From Balneolaceae bacterium (lineage in GTDB: Bacteria > Bacteroidota > Rhodothermia > Balneolales > Balneolaceae), in assembly GCA_016937115.1 (NCBI GenBank), contig JAFGWN010000044.1, forward strand, positions 1 through 33,931: a stretch of 33,931 nt of DNA, given 5' to 3'. This document shows, one piece after another, positions 18,701 to 27,135 of this stretch. Positions within the stretch are counted from its first letter, which is position 1, and the number at the start of each line of letters is the position of its first letter. The notes beneath the pieces were generated by a model. It saw nothing but the letters and a program-made list of their open reading frames with translations. It did no database searches and had not been told where the DNA came from. The translations under genes and the position numbers were made by a program.

Positions 18701-18817
18701 GAGTGTTTCACCCGAAGCATCTGTAACCTGACCTTCTATTGTTCCTGTACTCTGCGCCCAGGAAAGCTGCACAAATAAAAACAGAAACAAGAATAGCAAT
18801 GGTATCCTTTTCTCCAT
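15782..18817 (-). CDS. SusC/RagA family TonB-linked outer-membrane transporter
   Basis: TonB-dependent 22-strand-type barrel that imports ligands captured by its SusD. 1011 residues. The signal peptide ends about Trp-Ala-Gln (20-22). A carboxypeptidase-D-like regulatory domain follows (about 26-102, GTIEGQVTDASGETLPSANV), then the family motif LDELVVTGYG (108-117), then the plug with GSINAGNSPLWIIDGVPV and LKDASAAAIYGAQAANGVVI. The barrel ends in ALQINGGIELTF with a terminal Phe. There is no STN domain, so no direct signalling to an ECF sigma factor is expected. A Cys pair in GVCQDGFFVNCPFYQ may form a disulphide in an extracellular loop. GAGG at 18823-18826 (read on the minus strand) is the ribosome-binding site. 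Confidence 0.95.
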   Translation of the reverse strand: MEKRIPLLFLFLFLFVQLSWAQSTGTIEGQVTDASGETLPSANVYLVEIQKGAATDVNGNYTISDIPAGSYTLRVSFIGYQTYTEKVQVQPGQTLTKDVQLQMGGTGLDELVVTGYGGTQTRRELTGSVTSVSSEDLQDVSLQSPEALLQGRASGVQLTTSSGNPGGGFEVRVRGEGSINAGNSPLWIIDGVPVNTESTTEVNDISPLSNIPATDIESIEVLKDASAAAIYGAQAANGVVIVTTKRGREGEAQVKVNFETGVRKDIKRLELMNSQEWVEYHIEAQGETETRSDVEDFGYPEDFDPAGLPTYDWQEFIYRDGMSNNLNVSVSGGSEDTQYFISAGRDKTEAQVKEVEFRRYSLTTNFDHRFTSKLSAGVGVKLSNSSAPGVCQDGFFVNCPFYQSIEEVPMSFPYVDAEGNLTGQNTLAEGGTYNPNTEQGLNNNPAVVLNEEERSTETTRILANLSPRYDFNSWLSMSGLVGIDYRFEKERDWERPIADPGDDGSVNRRYGTISNFTTNLRLNARQTFDEYHNVSGLIGAEYRRQYRDETEATSIGIGNPFLGVIDAAATPDFNQGFNTEFRIASYFGQVKYNYDARYYLSATARYDGSSRFGVDNRWGFFPSVSGAWRISEEDFFNVDAIEELKLRAGYGITGNSAIDNFASRGLFGVSGTYRGTTGLTASRLANKRLTWEEAKEINLGLDYSLFRGRVSGSIDVYQRNNTDLLLDRPLPTDSGFGTITENIGEVQNKGIEFEVRTVNLNRGGFYWTTNFNIAVQKNEVKELVGDTQLLDPSDDDPIAVGHSLEAFWMPRWAGVNPADGRPMWYDANGNLTYFPTTADNVFLDGGEQDVIGGFGNSVSYKGLTLSAFFQFSFGQTVQPATEFSYLFADEEGVLKAVATDRWRNPGDIARYPVARENGNGYFESAGWSDVNSSNSLFDASYIRLKNVSLSYNLPTTLVEKLNLSGIRIYGSGLNLMTWTAYPYVDPETVGNESEASFPTALQINGGIELTF

Positions 18818-19014
18818 AATGACCTCTGAATTTAAATTGACTGTTTATGCTGATTTAAAACCCGATTGATATAAATCGGTATTAATGAAAGCTAATATTC
18901 TGATTGGAATATTAAAATTTATTAACACTTTTTTTCAACTAATCTCAAGGTTCTATCTATACAGTAAGAAAAGCTTAAATAAATCAATAGCAGGGAGTAA
19001 ATAAGCATTATTAT

Positions 19015-20451
19015 CTATCCTATCGTGCTCACTTTTACCATATTTGTGCGACCTCTTTTGGCGATAGGAATGCCGGTTGCCAGGATTACACGATCGCCTT
19101 CATTTACAATACCTGTTTGTTTTAGATGGTCTTCCATCAGGCGCACGCTTTTATCAGTATCAAAAATGGTATCAATTTTCACCGGTGTGACGCCCCAAAC
19201 CAGCGCCAGTTGATTGCAAACCTTTTCACTTTCGGTGTATGCCAGAAGCGGCACGTGCGGACGAAACTTGGCAATCCGCCGGGCTGTGCTGCCTGAATGG
19301 GTTAGCGTGCCAATTACTTTCGCATCCACATTCCGGGCCAGCGAAACACACGAATAGGCAATCGACTCTACAATCTGTTTTTCTTTCCATTCGGGCTTGC
19401 GGTATTCCAAACTGTTATACAGGCGGTTGGCATTCGACTCCATCGACCGGCAAATTTTATCCATCGCATGAACGGCTTCGGCAGGATAGTTGCCGATAGC
19501 CGTTTCGCCCGAAAGCATCACCGCATCGGTGCCGTCGAGCACGGCATTGGCTACATCCGAGTTTTCGGCCCGGGTTGCGCGGGCATGTTGAATCATGGAG
19601 TCCAGCATTTGGGTAGCTGTGATAACCGGTTTACCTGCCCGGCGCGAACGGTCAATGATTCGCTTCTGCACCAGCGGTACCTGCTCGCTGGCAATTTCGA
19701 TACCCAAATCACCGCGGGCCACCATAATACCATCAGCCTCTTCAATAATTTCATCAATGTGGTCGACCGCTTCCGGTTTTTCAATTTTTGCGATAATACC
19801 CGCCTGCGAATCGAGCGCGCGTAGCCGTGAGATAACCTCTTGCACATCATTGGCCGACCGCACAAACGACATAGCGATGTAATCCACATCCTGTGAAACC
19901 GCAAATTCCAGATCGGCGATATCCTTTTCGGTTAATGAAGCCATCGAAATTTTTACGCCCGGCAGGTTCACTCCTTTTCTCGATTTCAGCTCGCCACCCA
20001 CAACTACCTGGGCAACTACATTTTCTTTCTCTTTCTTTACAACCTTCAATTCCAGCAGCCCGTCATCCATTAGAATCCGGTCTCCCTCTACCGCATCTCT
20101 GGTAAGTCCATCATAATCAATCGGGATGGTTTCGGAGGTGCCTTCGATTGTGTTATCGGTTGTCAGCGTTACATACGAGCCGCTTTCGAGCTGCTGCCCA
20201 TTATTCTTCATTTGCCCGACCCTGATCTTAGGGCCCTGTAAATCAGCCAGTATCGGTAATGTAGCATCGTACTGTTCAGCTATACTTCGAACTGCAGCAA
20301 TTACGTTGGCATGATCTTCGTGGGAACCGTGCGAAAAGTTTATCCGGGCCATATTCATCCCGCTCAAAACCAATTGCTCAATTTTTTCTTGTGTATTACT
20401 GCTGGGGCCCAGTGTACATACTATCTTGGTGCGGCGCTGACCTAAACTCAT
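19015..20451 (-). CDS. pyk: Pyruvate kinase
   Basis: Last step of glycolysis, PEP + ADP to pyruvate + ATP; cytoplasmic. 478 residues, one standard-length chain without an extra C-terminal PEP-utiliser domain. Motifs: KIVCTLGPSS, NMARINFSHGSHEDH, AMSFVRSANDV, AKIEKPEAVDHIDEI, VARGDLGIEI, TATQMLDSM and DAVMLSGETA. In LADLQGPKIRVG the residue equivalent to muscle Glu117 is Lys75, which in this family marks enzymes that do not need potassium. It lies 197 bases upstream of the SusC gene on the same strand. No clear terminator was found between, so read-through is possible but functional coupling is not implied. Confidence 0.97.
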   Translation of the reverse strand: MSLGQRRTKIVCTLGPSSNTQEKIEQLVLSGMNMARINFSHGSHEDHANVIAAVRSIAEQYDATLPILADLQGPKIRVGQMKNNGQQLESGSYVTLTTDNTIEGTSETIPIDYDGLTRDAVEGDRILMDDGLLELKVVKKEKENVVAQVVVGGELKSRKGVNLPGVKISMASLTEKDIADLEFAVSQDVDYIAMSFVRSANDVQEVISRLRALDSQAGIIAKIEKPEAVDHIDEIIEEADGIMVARGDLGIEIASEQVPLVQKRIIDRSRRAGKPVITATQMLDSMIQHARATRAENSDVANAVLDGTDAVMLSGETAIGNYPAEAVHAMDKICRSMESNANRLYNSLEYRKPEWKEKQIVESIAYSCVSLARNVDAKVIGTLTHSGSTARRIAKFRPHVPLLAYTESEKVCNQLALVWGVTPVKIDTIFDTDKSVRLMEDHLKQTGIVNEGDRVILATGIPIAKRGRTNMVKVSTIG

Positions 20452-20762
20452 AAGTTACGTTTTGTTGACTAATTATGATTACAAAAACTGAATCATTGTT
20501 AAATACTATTCTCTTCTATAAGATATAAAAGTGAAGGCATCGGAAAATAAATTTTGCGTAAAAAACTCAAAATCAATTGATTGTCTATTCACATAGTACC
20601 TATTTGCCTAAAGTGATGGATGTTAATTTAAAAGAACATTTTATCGCATAAATATGTTACTTACGACTACCAAGGTATTTAATACGTTATTAGTGTTATG
20701 GCACTATGGATTCATCAAAGTTGAGAGTGATTATTTTTTTATAACTTACTAATATTGGGATT
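20452..20762. other. 311-base spacer between divergent pyk and GWxTD gene
   Basis: AT-rich region that must hold both promoters. The only structure I see is a short inverted repeat TAGTG-TTATGG-CACTA near 20692-20707. No match to TTG-20-TAnnTTTG was found in either direction, and no small gene or RNA is supported. Confidence 0.4.
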
Positions 20763-22205
20763 ATGACTTATCTAAATCAATATTACCATACGTTGTTCGG
20801 TAAAACCTCTCTATTCTGTCTTGCCGTATTTATTGGATTGAGCTGTGCCCGCAGTGCCAATCCCGATATTGAGCGCGGTTCGGATTATGAATATCGCCCG
20901 GGATATCCCGAAGTACGGTTTTCGGCGGTGGGATTTCTAAATGAGGATAACCAGCCCAGTATTAATTTAGCTGCCGACATCGTGTATGGCAGCCTAATTT
21001 TTAAAGAATTTGAGGGGACTCAGCAAGCACAAATAGGTATTGATGTTCGTATTGTAAAAAAAGAAACCGACGACAATGTCATCGATAGCAAGCATTACGA
21101 TATAGAAATCAAAAAAGAAGATTCCAGTATTACAACCAGCCAAAAATCTTTTATTTTTGAAAAACGTATTGATGTGCCGGCTGGCAGCTACACCGTTTAT
21201 TTTACGTTGACGGACAAAAACTCCGGCAAAAAAATTACCCGGTCCACCGATACCTCCATCCCCGATCCCACCAATAACCAAATCGATTTAACCGATATCA
21301 GGATGCTGGGAAAAGACATGGATGCAGATTCTCCCGACTGGTTCCCTATTACCACGTACGATGTGCCCGGACGCATAGACTCTCTGATGTTTATTTTCCA
21401 GGCAACCAACAACAGCTCCGACCAGCCGCTGACAATTAGCGCCGAGCTACTTCGGTTTGAATCGGATCAATCCATTGCACGGCCCATGTATTTTAATAAC
21501 TACAGTCCGTCGTCCATTCAATACAAAGGAATTGACTTTGATGAAGAAACCGTTATACGGCAGAGCCAGCGAAAATTGCTGGAGCCGGGCAGTGTTTTCA
21601 TCGAATTTCGGTTTGCCCGGCAAGAACGGGGAAACTACCGCTTTGAGGTGCGATCCGACAAAGAAGAAGATCAGTTATTTAAAGCGCGTGATTTTGGCGT
21701 GAAGAGTGAAAATTATCCTGCAATCAAAACAGCGCGTGAACTTGCCCGCCCCCTTGCCTACTTAATGGATGAAGGAGAATATGAAGATTTAATGGCCATA
21801 TCCGACTCAGATTCCCTTAAACAAGCCATCGATCGATTCTGGCTGAGAGAGATTGGCAATAAAAATGAAGCCATCAGTGTACTTAAACTGTACTACCAGC
21901 GGGTTGAAGAGGCCAACAAACAGTTTTCTAACTTCAAAGAAGGCTGGAAAACCGATACAGGTATGATATACATACTATTTGGCCCGCCGTGGTATGTTAA
22001 CAATCAGTTAGACGAAATGGTCTGGTCATATTCCTACAACCGCGACGACCCAAGTTATAACTACCTGTTTTTTCAGCCCAAGATTCAATCCGAATTTTAT
22101 CCTTTTGAACACTATATACTGCAGCGAAATCAACAGTATTATAGCGTAGAATTCCAGCAGGTTTCGCTCTGGCTTTCAGGGCTGATATTAACACGAAATG
22201 TGTAA
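20763..22205 (+). CDS. GWxTD domain-containing lipoprotein
   Basis: 480 residues with a long n-region and a lipobox-like IGLSC (Cys28), so probably a lipoprotein. The central part is beta-rich (about 50-310). The C-terminal GWxTD domain carries its diagnostic motif GWKTDTGMIYILFGPPW (394-410), then DEMVWSYSY. GWxTD proteins are found in Bacteroidota, Acidobacteriota and relatives; their biochemical role is not established. The neighbours give no clue: it stands alone, divergent from pyk, with a repeat-containing spacer after it. I am confident of the family but not of a function. Confidence 0.88.
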   Translation: MTYLNQYYHTLFGKTSLFCLAVFIGLSCARSANPDIERGSDYEYRPGYPEVRFSAVGFLNEDNQPSINLAADIVYGSLIFKEFEGTQQAQIGIDVRIVKKETDDNVIDSKHYDIEIKKEDSSITTSQKSFIFEKRIDVPAGSYTVYFTLTDKNSGKKITRSTDTSIPDPTNNQIDLTDIRMLGKDMDADSPDWFPITTYDVPGRIDSLMFIFQATNNSSDQPLTISAELLRFESDQSIARPMYFNNYSPSSIQYKGIDFDEETVIRQSQRKLLEPGSVFIEFRFARQERGNYRFEVRSDKEEDQLFKARDFGVKSENYPAIKTARELARPLAYLMDEGEYEDLMAISDSDSLKQAIDRFWLREIGNKNEAISVLKLYYQRVEEANKQFSNFKEGWKTDTGMIYILFGPPWYVNNQLDEMVWSYSYNRDDPSYNYLFFQPKIQSEFYPFEHYILQRNQQYYSVEFQQVSLWLSGLILTRNV

Positions 22206-22257
22206 ACCCTGTTAAAATACCATGCGTTCGACATAAAGGCTCGTCAAAAACACAGTT

Positions 22258-22292
22258 GTCATCACGAAGAGGCTTTTTTTTATTCGTGTGAC
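22258..22292. repeat. Imperfect palindrome with T-rich loop after the GWxTD gene
   Basis: GTCATCACGAA (22258-22268) and TTCGTGTGAC (22283-22292) pair with one bulged base around a loop containing eight T. It lies 52 bases past the stop of the GWxTD gene and may serve as its terminator. The following bases to about 22330 (CAATGAAGACG then GGTCTCTTCGCTCC) have the look of a decayed interspersed repeat, but there is no second copy in this window to prove it. Confidence 0.4.
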
Positions 22293-22342
22293 CGCAGCAA
22301 TGAAGACGATTTGGCGGTCTCTTCGCTCCATTTCTGGTCAGC

Positions 22343-22363
22343 CTCGGGGGAATTGCTCCCGAG
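22343..22363. repeat. Short GC-rich hairpin
   Basis: CTCGGGGG (22343-22350) pairs with GCTCCCGAG (22355-22363) with one G-T wobble. It lies in the 607-base spacer between the GWxTD gene and the second susC. No T-run follows, so I do not call it a terminator. Confidence 0.4.
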
Positions 22364-22578
22364 AGTCGTTGAATATTTTGCGATAACCGTTCGTTTTATG
22401 GAGCTGAGGGTTAAATAGCTGAACCTGTTTAATTTTTAGTTCCCCTGCTAAGATCTTTAAAGTGCAGTATATACACCCTCAATACGCATATTCGGGGCTT
22501 TTTAAAAAATCTGCTCTTTAAAATTAAAAAATGTAAATAGCTGTTAAGAATGTTTTCCCATCGGGGAATACAACAAAA

Positions 22579-22609
22579 TTGATTTAAGTAAATAGCATAA
22601 ATAATTTTG
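22579..22609 (+). promoter_or_regulatory. Bacteroidota-type promoter for susC2-susD2
   Basis: TTG at 22579-22581 and TAATTTTG at 22602-22609, with a 20-base spacer, match the Bacteroidota sigma-factor consensus (TTG near -33, TAnnTTTG near -7). A start site near 22616 would give a leader of about 200 bases before the ATG at 22813. Just upstream is a palindrome TTCCC-ATCG-GGGAA (22555-22568), possibly an operator. The best promoter match I found in the window. Confidence 0.6.
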
Positions 22610-22692
22610 TTTTTTAAAAGCTAAAATTTACATTAAGATAACATAGAGGAGCAAATCTTAATCTTCTGTGGTTTTTTCACTGACAACACCAG

Positions 22693-22770
22693 ATAAATAA
22701 AATGCTTTAATAGGTTATTGGCATTAAGGGGTTTCCATTTCAGGGGTTCTTGTGCCATAATTTTATTTAT
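22693..22770 (+). promoter_or_regulatory. Inverted repeat in the susC2 5' leader
   Basis: ATAAATAAAAT (22693-22703) and ATTTTATTTAT (22760-22770) are exact reverse complements, 56 bases apart, inside the predicted untranslated leader. They could form a long AU stem ending 33 bases before the ribosome-binding site (GAGG, 22804-22807). The AT-only content makes chance a real possibility. Confidence 0.3.
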
Positions 22771-22812
22771 TTGCGTCTTCATTAAAATAATAAAAAACAA
22801 ACGAGGTTTTTT

Positions 22813-25701
22813 ATGCTTAGAAAGCTACTAACGCTGACATTTGCATTTCTGCTCTCTGCAGGGATGGCATTTGCTCAGTCATCAACAATTACAGGTACGG
22901 TCGTGGATGCCCAGTCTGGGGAACCGCTGGCCGGAGCCAACGTCTTTATTCAAGGATTATCCACTGGTGCAGCTACCAACGCCAATGGTGTTTTTGAAAT
23001 TGACGATGTGCCGTATGGTACCTACACATTCCGGACCACATTCGTGGGATATCGAACAGTAAACCGGGAAATAGAGGTAGATGCAGCCGAACAGACCGTA
23101 AATTTTGAACTGCAACCCGATCTTCAAAACCTGGATCAGGTCGTTGTTTCCGGTATTGCCGGTGAAACATCACGCGCAGTCTCACAGATTGCTGTTTCAA
23201 AAGTAAATGCCGAAGAACTGCAGGAAGCCAACACCTACTCCAGCGTAAGCGAGCTGCTTACCGGTAAAGCGGCCGGTGTAAATATTCAGCCTGCTTCCGG
23301 TAACCCGGGTGGTGGTGTTCGTTTTACCATCCGTTCAGGCGGTAGTCTTGGCGGTAACGGACAACCCGTTATTTACATTGACGGTACCCGTATTAACAAT
23401 GCCGAAGTTGAAGGTTTTGGTGTAGGCGGCCAGGGTATTGGCGTGCTTTCCGACTTAAACCCGAATGATATTGCTTCTGTAGAAATCCTTAAAGGTCCTG
23501 CTGCCGCTGCATTGTACGGTTCGCGCGGATCAAACGGGGTTGTTCTTATTGAAACCAAGAGCGGTAAAGGGATCCAGGGCGGTGATGTGAATGTTGACTT
23601 CCGTTCTTCTTATGGTCTCAATACCAAACAGGAGTCTTATGAGCAAATTAACATTCTCAGCGCCGAAGAGGCCGACAGTGTTATTGACAGCAATCCGTTT
23701 TACGACAATACCATAAGTGTAAGCGGCGGTACTCAATATGTACGCTACTACACTTCTTTGAACCAGCGATATGCTGAGGGTCTTGGACCACAAAACAAGC
23801 AGGATCGTCAGAGCTTCCGCGGTAATTTCGAAGCGTATCCGAACGATCAGTTAACGGTTCGTGCCAACACCTCATATACCATGAACGAGATACAGCGTCC
23901 GCAAAATGATAACAACATTTTTGGATGGTTGGGCAACCTGATTCTGGCTCCCGGTGGCAACACATACAGCTTTACACCAAGACCAGCTATTGAAGCTATT
24001 GAAGATAACAACGACTTCAAACGTTTTGTAGGATCGGTATCAGCTACATGGACACCCATAGAGAACCTGAACTTCAACGGTTCCATTGGGTATGACAATA
24101 GCAATCTGCGCCAAACCCAATTCTATAGCCCTAACTTTGGGTATGCCGGTATTATTAACGGTGAACGTGCAATCTATAACCGGGACAATGAGCAGATTAC
24201 CTACGATGCCAACATCTCCTACCTCTATACGCCGGTAGAAGATTTGCAGATTACCTCTATTGTTGGTACGCAGATATTCAACCGTCGTAACAATACATCG
24301 TTTATATCAAAGAATGATTTTGCCTCCAGTTCCATTAAAAATGTTGGTGCAGGAGCACTCTTTATCAGTGGCGATGAAAGTAATTTTCACGCACGTGATG
24401 CCGGCCTCTTTACCCAGCACGACTTAAACTTTGATGACACTTATTTCGTGTCGTTGGGTGGCCGTCTGGACTATGCCAGTGCTATTGGTGATGAAGCGCC
24501 GCAAATTTTCTATCCGCAGGCACGTGCCGCTGTTCGGTTAGACCAATTTGATTTCATGCCGGAAACGTTTGACCTGTTCAAGGTACGCGCTGCTTACGGC
24601 GAAACCGGAGCCCTTCCGGATCTTCTTGACGGTGTAAACCTGTTGTACGGTGCTTCTGCTTACGCGAATGGACGAGGTGCTGTTATCAGCGAAGTTGGTA
24701 ACCCGGAAATTGTACCGGAACGCGTAAAAGAGCTCGAAATCGGTCTTGATGTCGATTTCCTCAACAACTACGGTGCCCAGATCACCTATTACAACCAGAA
24801 TTCAACGGATGCTATTATCGACTTCGAACAGGCGCCTTCCACAGGGCTGACGTTCGATGATCCTCCGCTGAACGTTGGTGGTGTGCGCGGGCAAGGTGTT
24901 GAATTTGGATTTAACGGTACGCCGATCCTCACCGAAAACACCCAGTTAGACTTTAACATTACCGCTTCTTACCAAACCAACGAAGTTGAAGACCTCGGTG
25001 GCGCACAGCCTATCTTTGACGGCTTTGATGTAAACGTCATTAAAGTTGGGCTCCCCCGCTCTGCATTCTATGTAACCACGGTTGATGGCGCACTTCGCGA
25101 TGACCAGGGTAATATTGTTACTACCCCAAGTGGTGAGGCACCGGTACCCAATGTAAGTGATGAACGCCAATTCCTTGGCCAGCCCTATCCGGAATACAAC
25201 GGTTCATTCTCCATGACGTTCCGTTTCCTGAAAAACTTTGAGCTGTACCAGCTCTGGGACTGGGCAACAGGCCTTAGCGTGTATGACAACACGGAGATCT
25301 TCACGATTCTCTTTGCTAATAATTCAGAGTACAGTGCATTACAGGAGGCATTTAGCAATGCGTCTCCCGGAACGGCAGAATACCGTAGCGCAGCTGATGC
25401 GTTAGCCAACTCTAATCCAAACTATGATGGCAACTTCATTGAAGATGCCGATTATGTGAAGTTGCGTGAACTAAGTCTTTCGTACGACTTCAGTTCGGTA
25501 TTGGCTAACAGTGGCCTCGGTGATGCCATCCGGAATCTTCGGTTGAGCGTAGCCGGTCGCAACCTGCTGACGTTTACTGAATATGATGGTATTGATCCGG
25601 AAGTGAACTTTACCGGTTCCCGCAGCCTGACCCGCGGCGCCGACTTCCTGACGCTGCAAGTACCACGCACCTTCTACGGTACCATCAACATTGGATTTTA
25701 A
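22813..25701 (+). CDS. SusC/RagA family TonB-linked outer-membrane transporter
   Basis: 962 residues. The signal peptide is MLRKLLTLTFAFLLSAGMAFA (1-21), followed by a carboxypeptidase-D-like regulatory domain (TITGTVVDAQSGEPLAGANV) and the junction motif LDQVVVSGIAG (108-117). The plug carries NGQPVIYIDGTRI and LKGPAAAALYGSRGSNGVVL. The barrel ends VPRTFYGTINIGF with a terminal Phe. No STN domain. The ribosome-binding site is GAGG, five bases before the ATG. Its SusD starts 32 bases after the stop. The first 20 coding bases are identical to those of the next susC at 27636, although the proteins otherwise differ widely. The substrate cannot be assigned: no hydrolase or other enzyme lies in the operon. 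Confidence 0.95.
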   Translation: MLRKLLTLTFAFLLSAGMAFAQSSTITGTVVDAQSGEPLAGANVFIQGLSTGAATNANGVFEIDDVPYGTYTFRTTFVGYRTVNREIEVDAAEQTVNFELQPDLQNLDQVVVSGIAGETSRAVSQIAVSKVNAEELQEANTYSSVSELLTGKAAGVNIQPASGNPGGGVRFTIRSGGSLGGNGQPVIYIDGTRINNAEVEGFGVGGQGIGVLSDLNPNDIASVEILKGPAAAALYGSRGSNGVVLIETKSGKGIQGGDVNVDFRSSYGLNTKQESYEQINILSAEEADSVIDSNPFYDNTISVSGGTQYVRYYTSLNQRYAEGLGPQNKQDRQSFRGNFEAYPNDQLTVRANTSYTMNEIQRPQNDNNIFGWLGNLILAPGGNTYSFTPRPAIEAIEDNNDFKRFVGSVSATWTPIENLNFNGSIGYDNSNLRQTQFYSPNFGYAGIINGERAIYNRDNEQITYDANISYLYTPVEDLQITSIVGTQIFNRRNNTSFISKNDFASSSIKNVGAGALFISGDESNFHARDAGLFTQHDLNFDDTYFVSLGGRLDYASAIGDEAPQIFYPQARAAVRLDQFDFMPETFDLFKVRAAYGETGALPDLLDGVNLLYGASAYANGRGAVISEVGNPEIVPERVKELEIGLDVDFLNNYGAQITYYNQNSTDAIIDFEQAPSTGLTFDDPPLNVGGVRGQGVEFGFNGTPILTENTQLDFNITASYQTNEVEDLGGAQPIFDGFDVNVIKVGLPRSAFYVTTVDGALRDDQGNIVTTPSGEAPVPNVSDERQFLGQPYPEYNGSFSMTFRFLKNFELYQLWDWATGLSVYDNTEIFTILFANNSEYSALQEAFSNASPGTAEYRSAADALANSNPNYDGNFIEDADYVKLRELSLSYDFSSVLANSGLGDAIRNLRLSVAGRNLLTFTEYDGIDPEVNFTGSRSLTRGADFLTLQVPRTFYGTINIGF

Positions 25702-25733
25702 TCACGATTTTAAATACTAAATCATATTTTATT

Positions 25734-26969
25734 ATGAGAATCTTTAAAAACTTAATTTTTACAGGATTGCTTGCCGGTGTGCTTCTCTTACCGGCTTGTG
25801 ATAACTTCGTAAATGAGGTTGATGATCCCATTGATGTGGTGAACTCTCAAGCTCTGACCACGGAGGACCAGGTCCCATTCTATATGACCGGGGTTAAAGG
25901 TCGCTACGACATCTTCCACGATAACATGACCGTGATTGCTTGCGGGCTCTCTGACGCTTGCGTGTTCCAGTCAGAATTCGTTTCGGATGCTACATTCCCG
26001 ACATTCCAGGACATCGATATCGGGGAAATTACCCTCGACAACAATAGTGTCGATGGACCATTTACTACAATAGGCCAGGCTCGCTTCTTAGCTGATGACT
26101 TCTTGTCACGGGTTGCTGAAATCGAATTCAGCGACGCTGCGCTAAAGCAGGAGGCTCTCTACACCGGGAATCTGTACGGCGGCCTTGCGCGCTATAATTA
26201 TGCCGTTTACTTCGGGCTCAATGAGAACGAAGGCGGCGGCGTCATTGATGCCGGGCCATTCATCCCATCATCAGAGATGTTTGCGCTGGCTTCAGACAAG
26301 CTGCAAGCAGCACTTAACAATGCTCCAACCGAATACGAAGCTCGCGTAGTGAATTCACTGCTCGGCCGTATTCAGCTGTACCAGGGTAATTATGATGCTG
26401 CAGAGCCCTTCCTTGAAGCAGGAATGGTAGAAGGCGATGCACCGCTACAGGCTGAATATTCGCTGGAATCCCAGAACGCGTGGGCAGCCCAGGCCGGTCG
26501 CAGCCGTAACCAGTACACTATTGATGAGCGGTTCCAGGACTACATTGATGAAAATCCACAGGAAGCCAATCGTATTCCTATCGAAGTGCTTCCGGAAAGC
26601 GAACTGCAAGATGCTGGTGTAGCTGCAGGACGGGACTTTTATCGCCAGACGAAGTATGAAGAACCATCAGATATCAATATCATGAAATGGCAGGAAAACC
26701 ACCTGATGCTGGCCGAAATTGCCGTACGTGATGGCAATCCGGCAACAGCACTTACACTTATCAACGAGGTGCGTGCCAGCCATGACATCGATCCTTTTGT
26801 AGGGGTTGTAACGATGGATGTTATTCTGGAAGAACGCGATAAAGAACTGTTTGTTACTGGAGAACGCATGATTGACCAGCGACGAACAAACACATTCCAC
26901 TTGCCTGAAGGGACATGGAGATATTTCCCCATTACCCAGAGCGAGCGAAACCAGAACGAGAACTTCTAA
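25734..26969 (+). CDS. SusD/RagB family nutrient-binding lipoprotein (short)
   Basis: 411 residues, at the short end for SusD proteins. The lipobox LLLPAC gives Cys22, followed by acidic DNFVNEVDD as in surface-exported lipoproteins. TPR-like helices are visible in EALYTGNLYGGLARYNYAVY and VVNSLLGRIQLYQGNYDAAE. The C-terminal signature is VILEERDKELFVTGERMIDQRR. A Cys pair in ACGLSDACVF may form a disulphide. Partner of the SusC at 22813; transcription probably ends at the terminator 32 bases downstream. Confidence 0.9.
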   Translation: MRIFKNLIFTGLLAGVLLLPACDNFVNEVDDPIDVVNSQALTTEDQVPFYMTGVKGRYDIFHDNMTVIACGLSDACVFQSEFVSDATFPTFQDIDIGEITLDNNSVDGPFTTIGQARFLADDFLSRVAEIEFSDAALKQEALYTGNLYGGLARYNYAVYFGLNENEGGGVIDAGPFIPSSEMFALASDKLQAALNNAPTEYEARVVNSLLGRIQLYQGNYDAAEPFLEAGMVEGDAPLQAEYSLESQNAWAAQAGRSRNQYTIDERFQDYIDENPQEANRIPIEVLPESELQDAGVAAGRDFYRQTKYEEPSDINIMKWQENHLMLAEIAVRDGNPATALTLINEVRASHDIDPFVGVVTMDVILEERDKELFVTGERMIDQRRTNTFHLPEGTWRYFPITQSERNQNENF

Positions 26970-27000
26970 TTCTCTTCTGAATAAGACATAGTTCTTTTAA

Positions 27001-27031
27001 GGCTGCTCCGATTATCGGGGCAGCCTTTTTT
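27001..27031 (+). terminator. Intrinsic terminator after susC2-susD2
   Basis: GGCTGCTCCGA (27001-27011) pairs with TCGGGGCAGCC (27015-27025) with one G-T wobble around a three-base loop, followed by TTTTTT. It lies 32 bases after the susD stop. Confidence 0.9.
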
Positions 27032-27135
27032 ATTTTATTAAGCTTAAAGAAGTCGTTTTTAAGATTTACCAATCAACCGAGAAAAGAAATACATAAAGAA
27101 GGGCTCTACAGGTATACAACCTTCCCGCACAAAAT

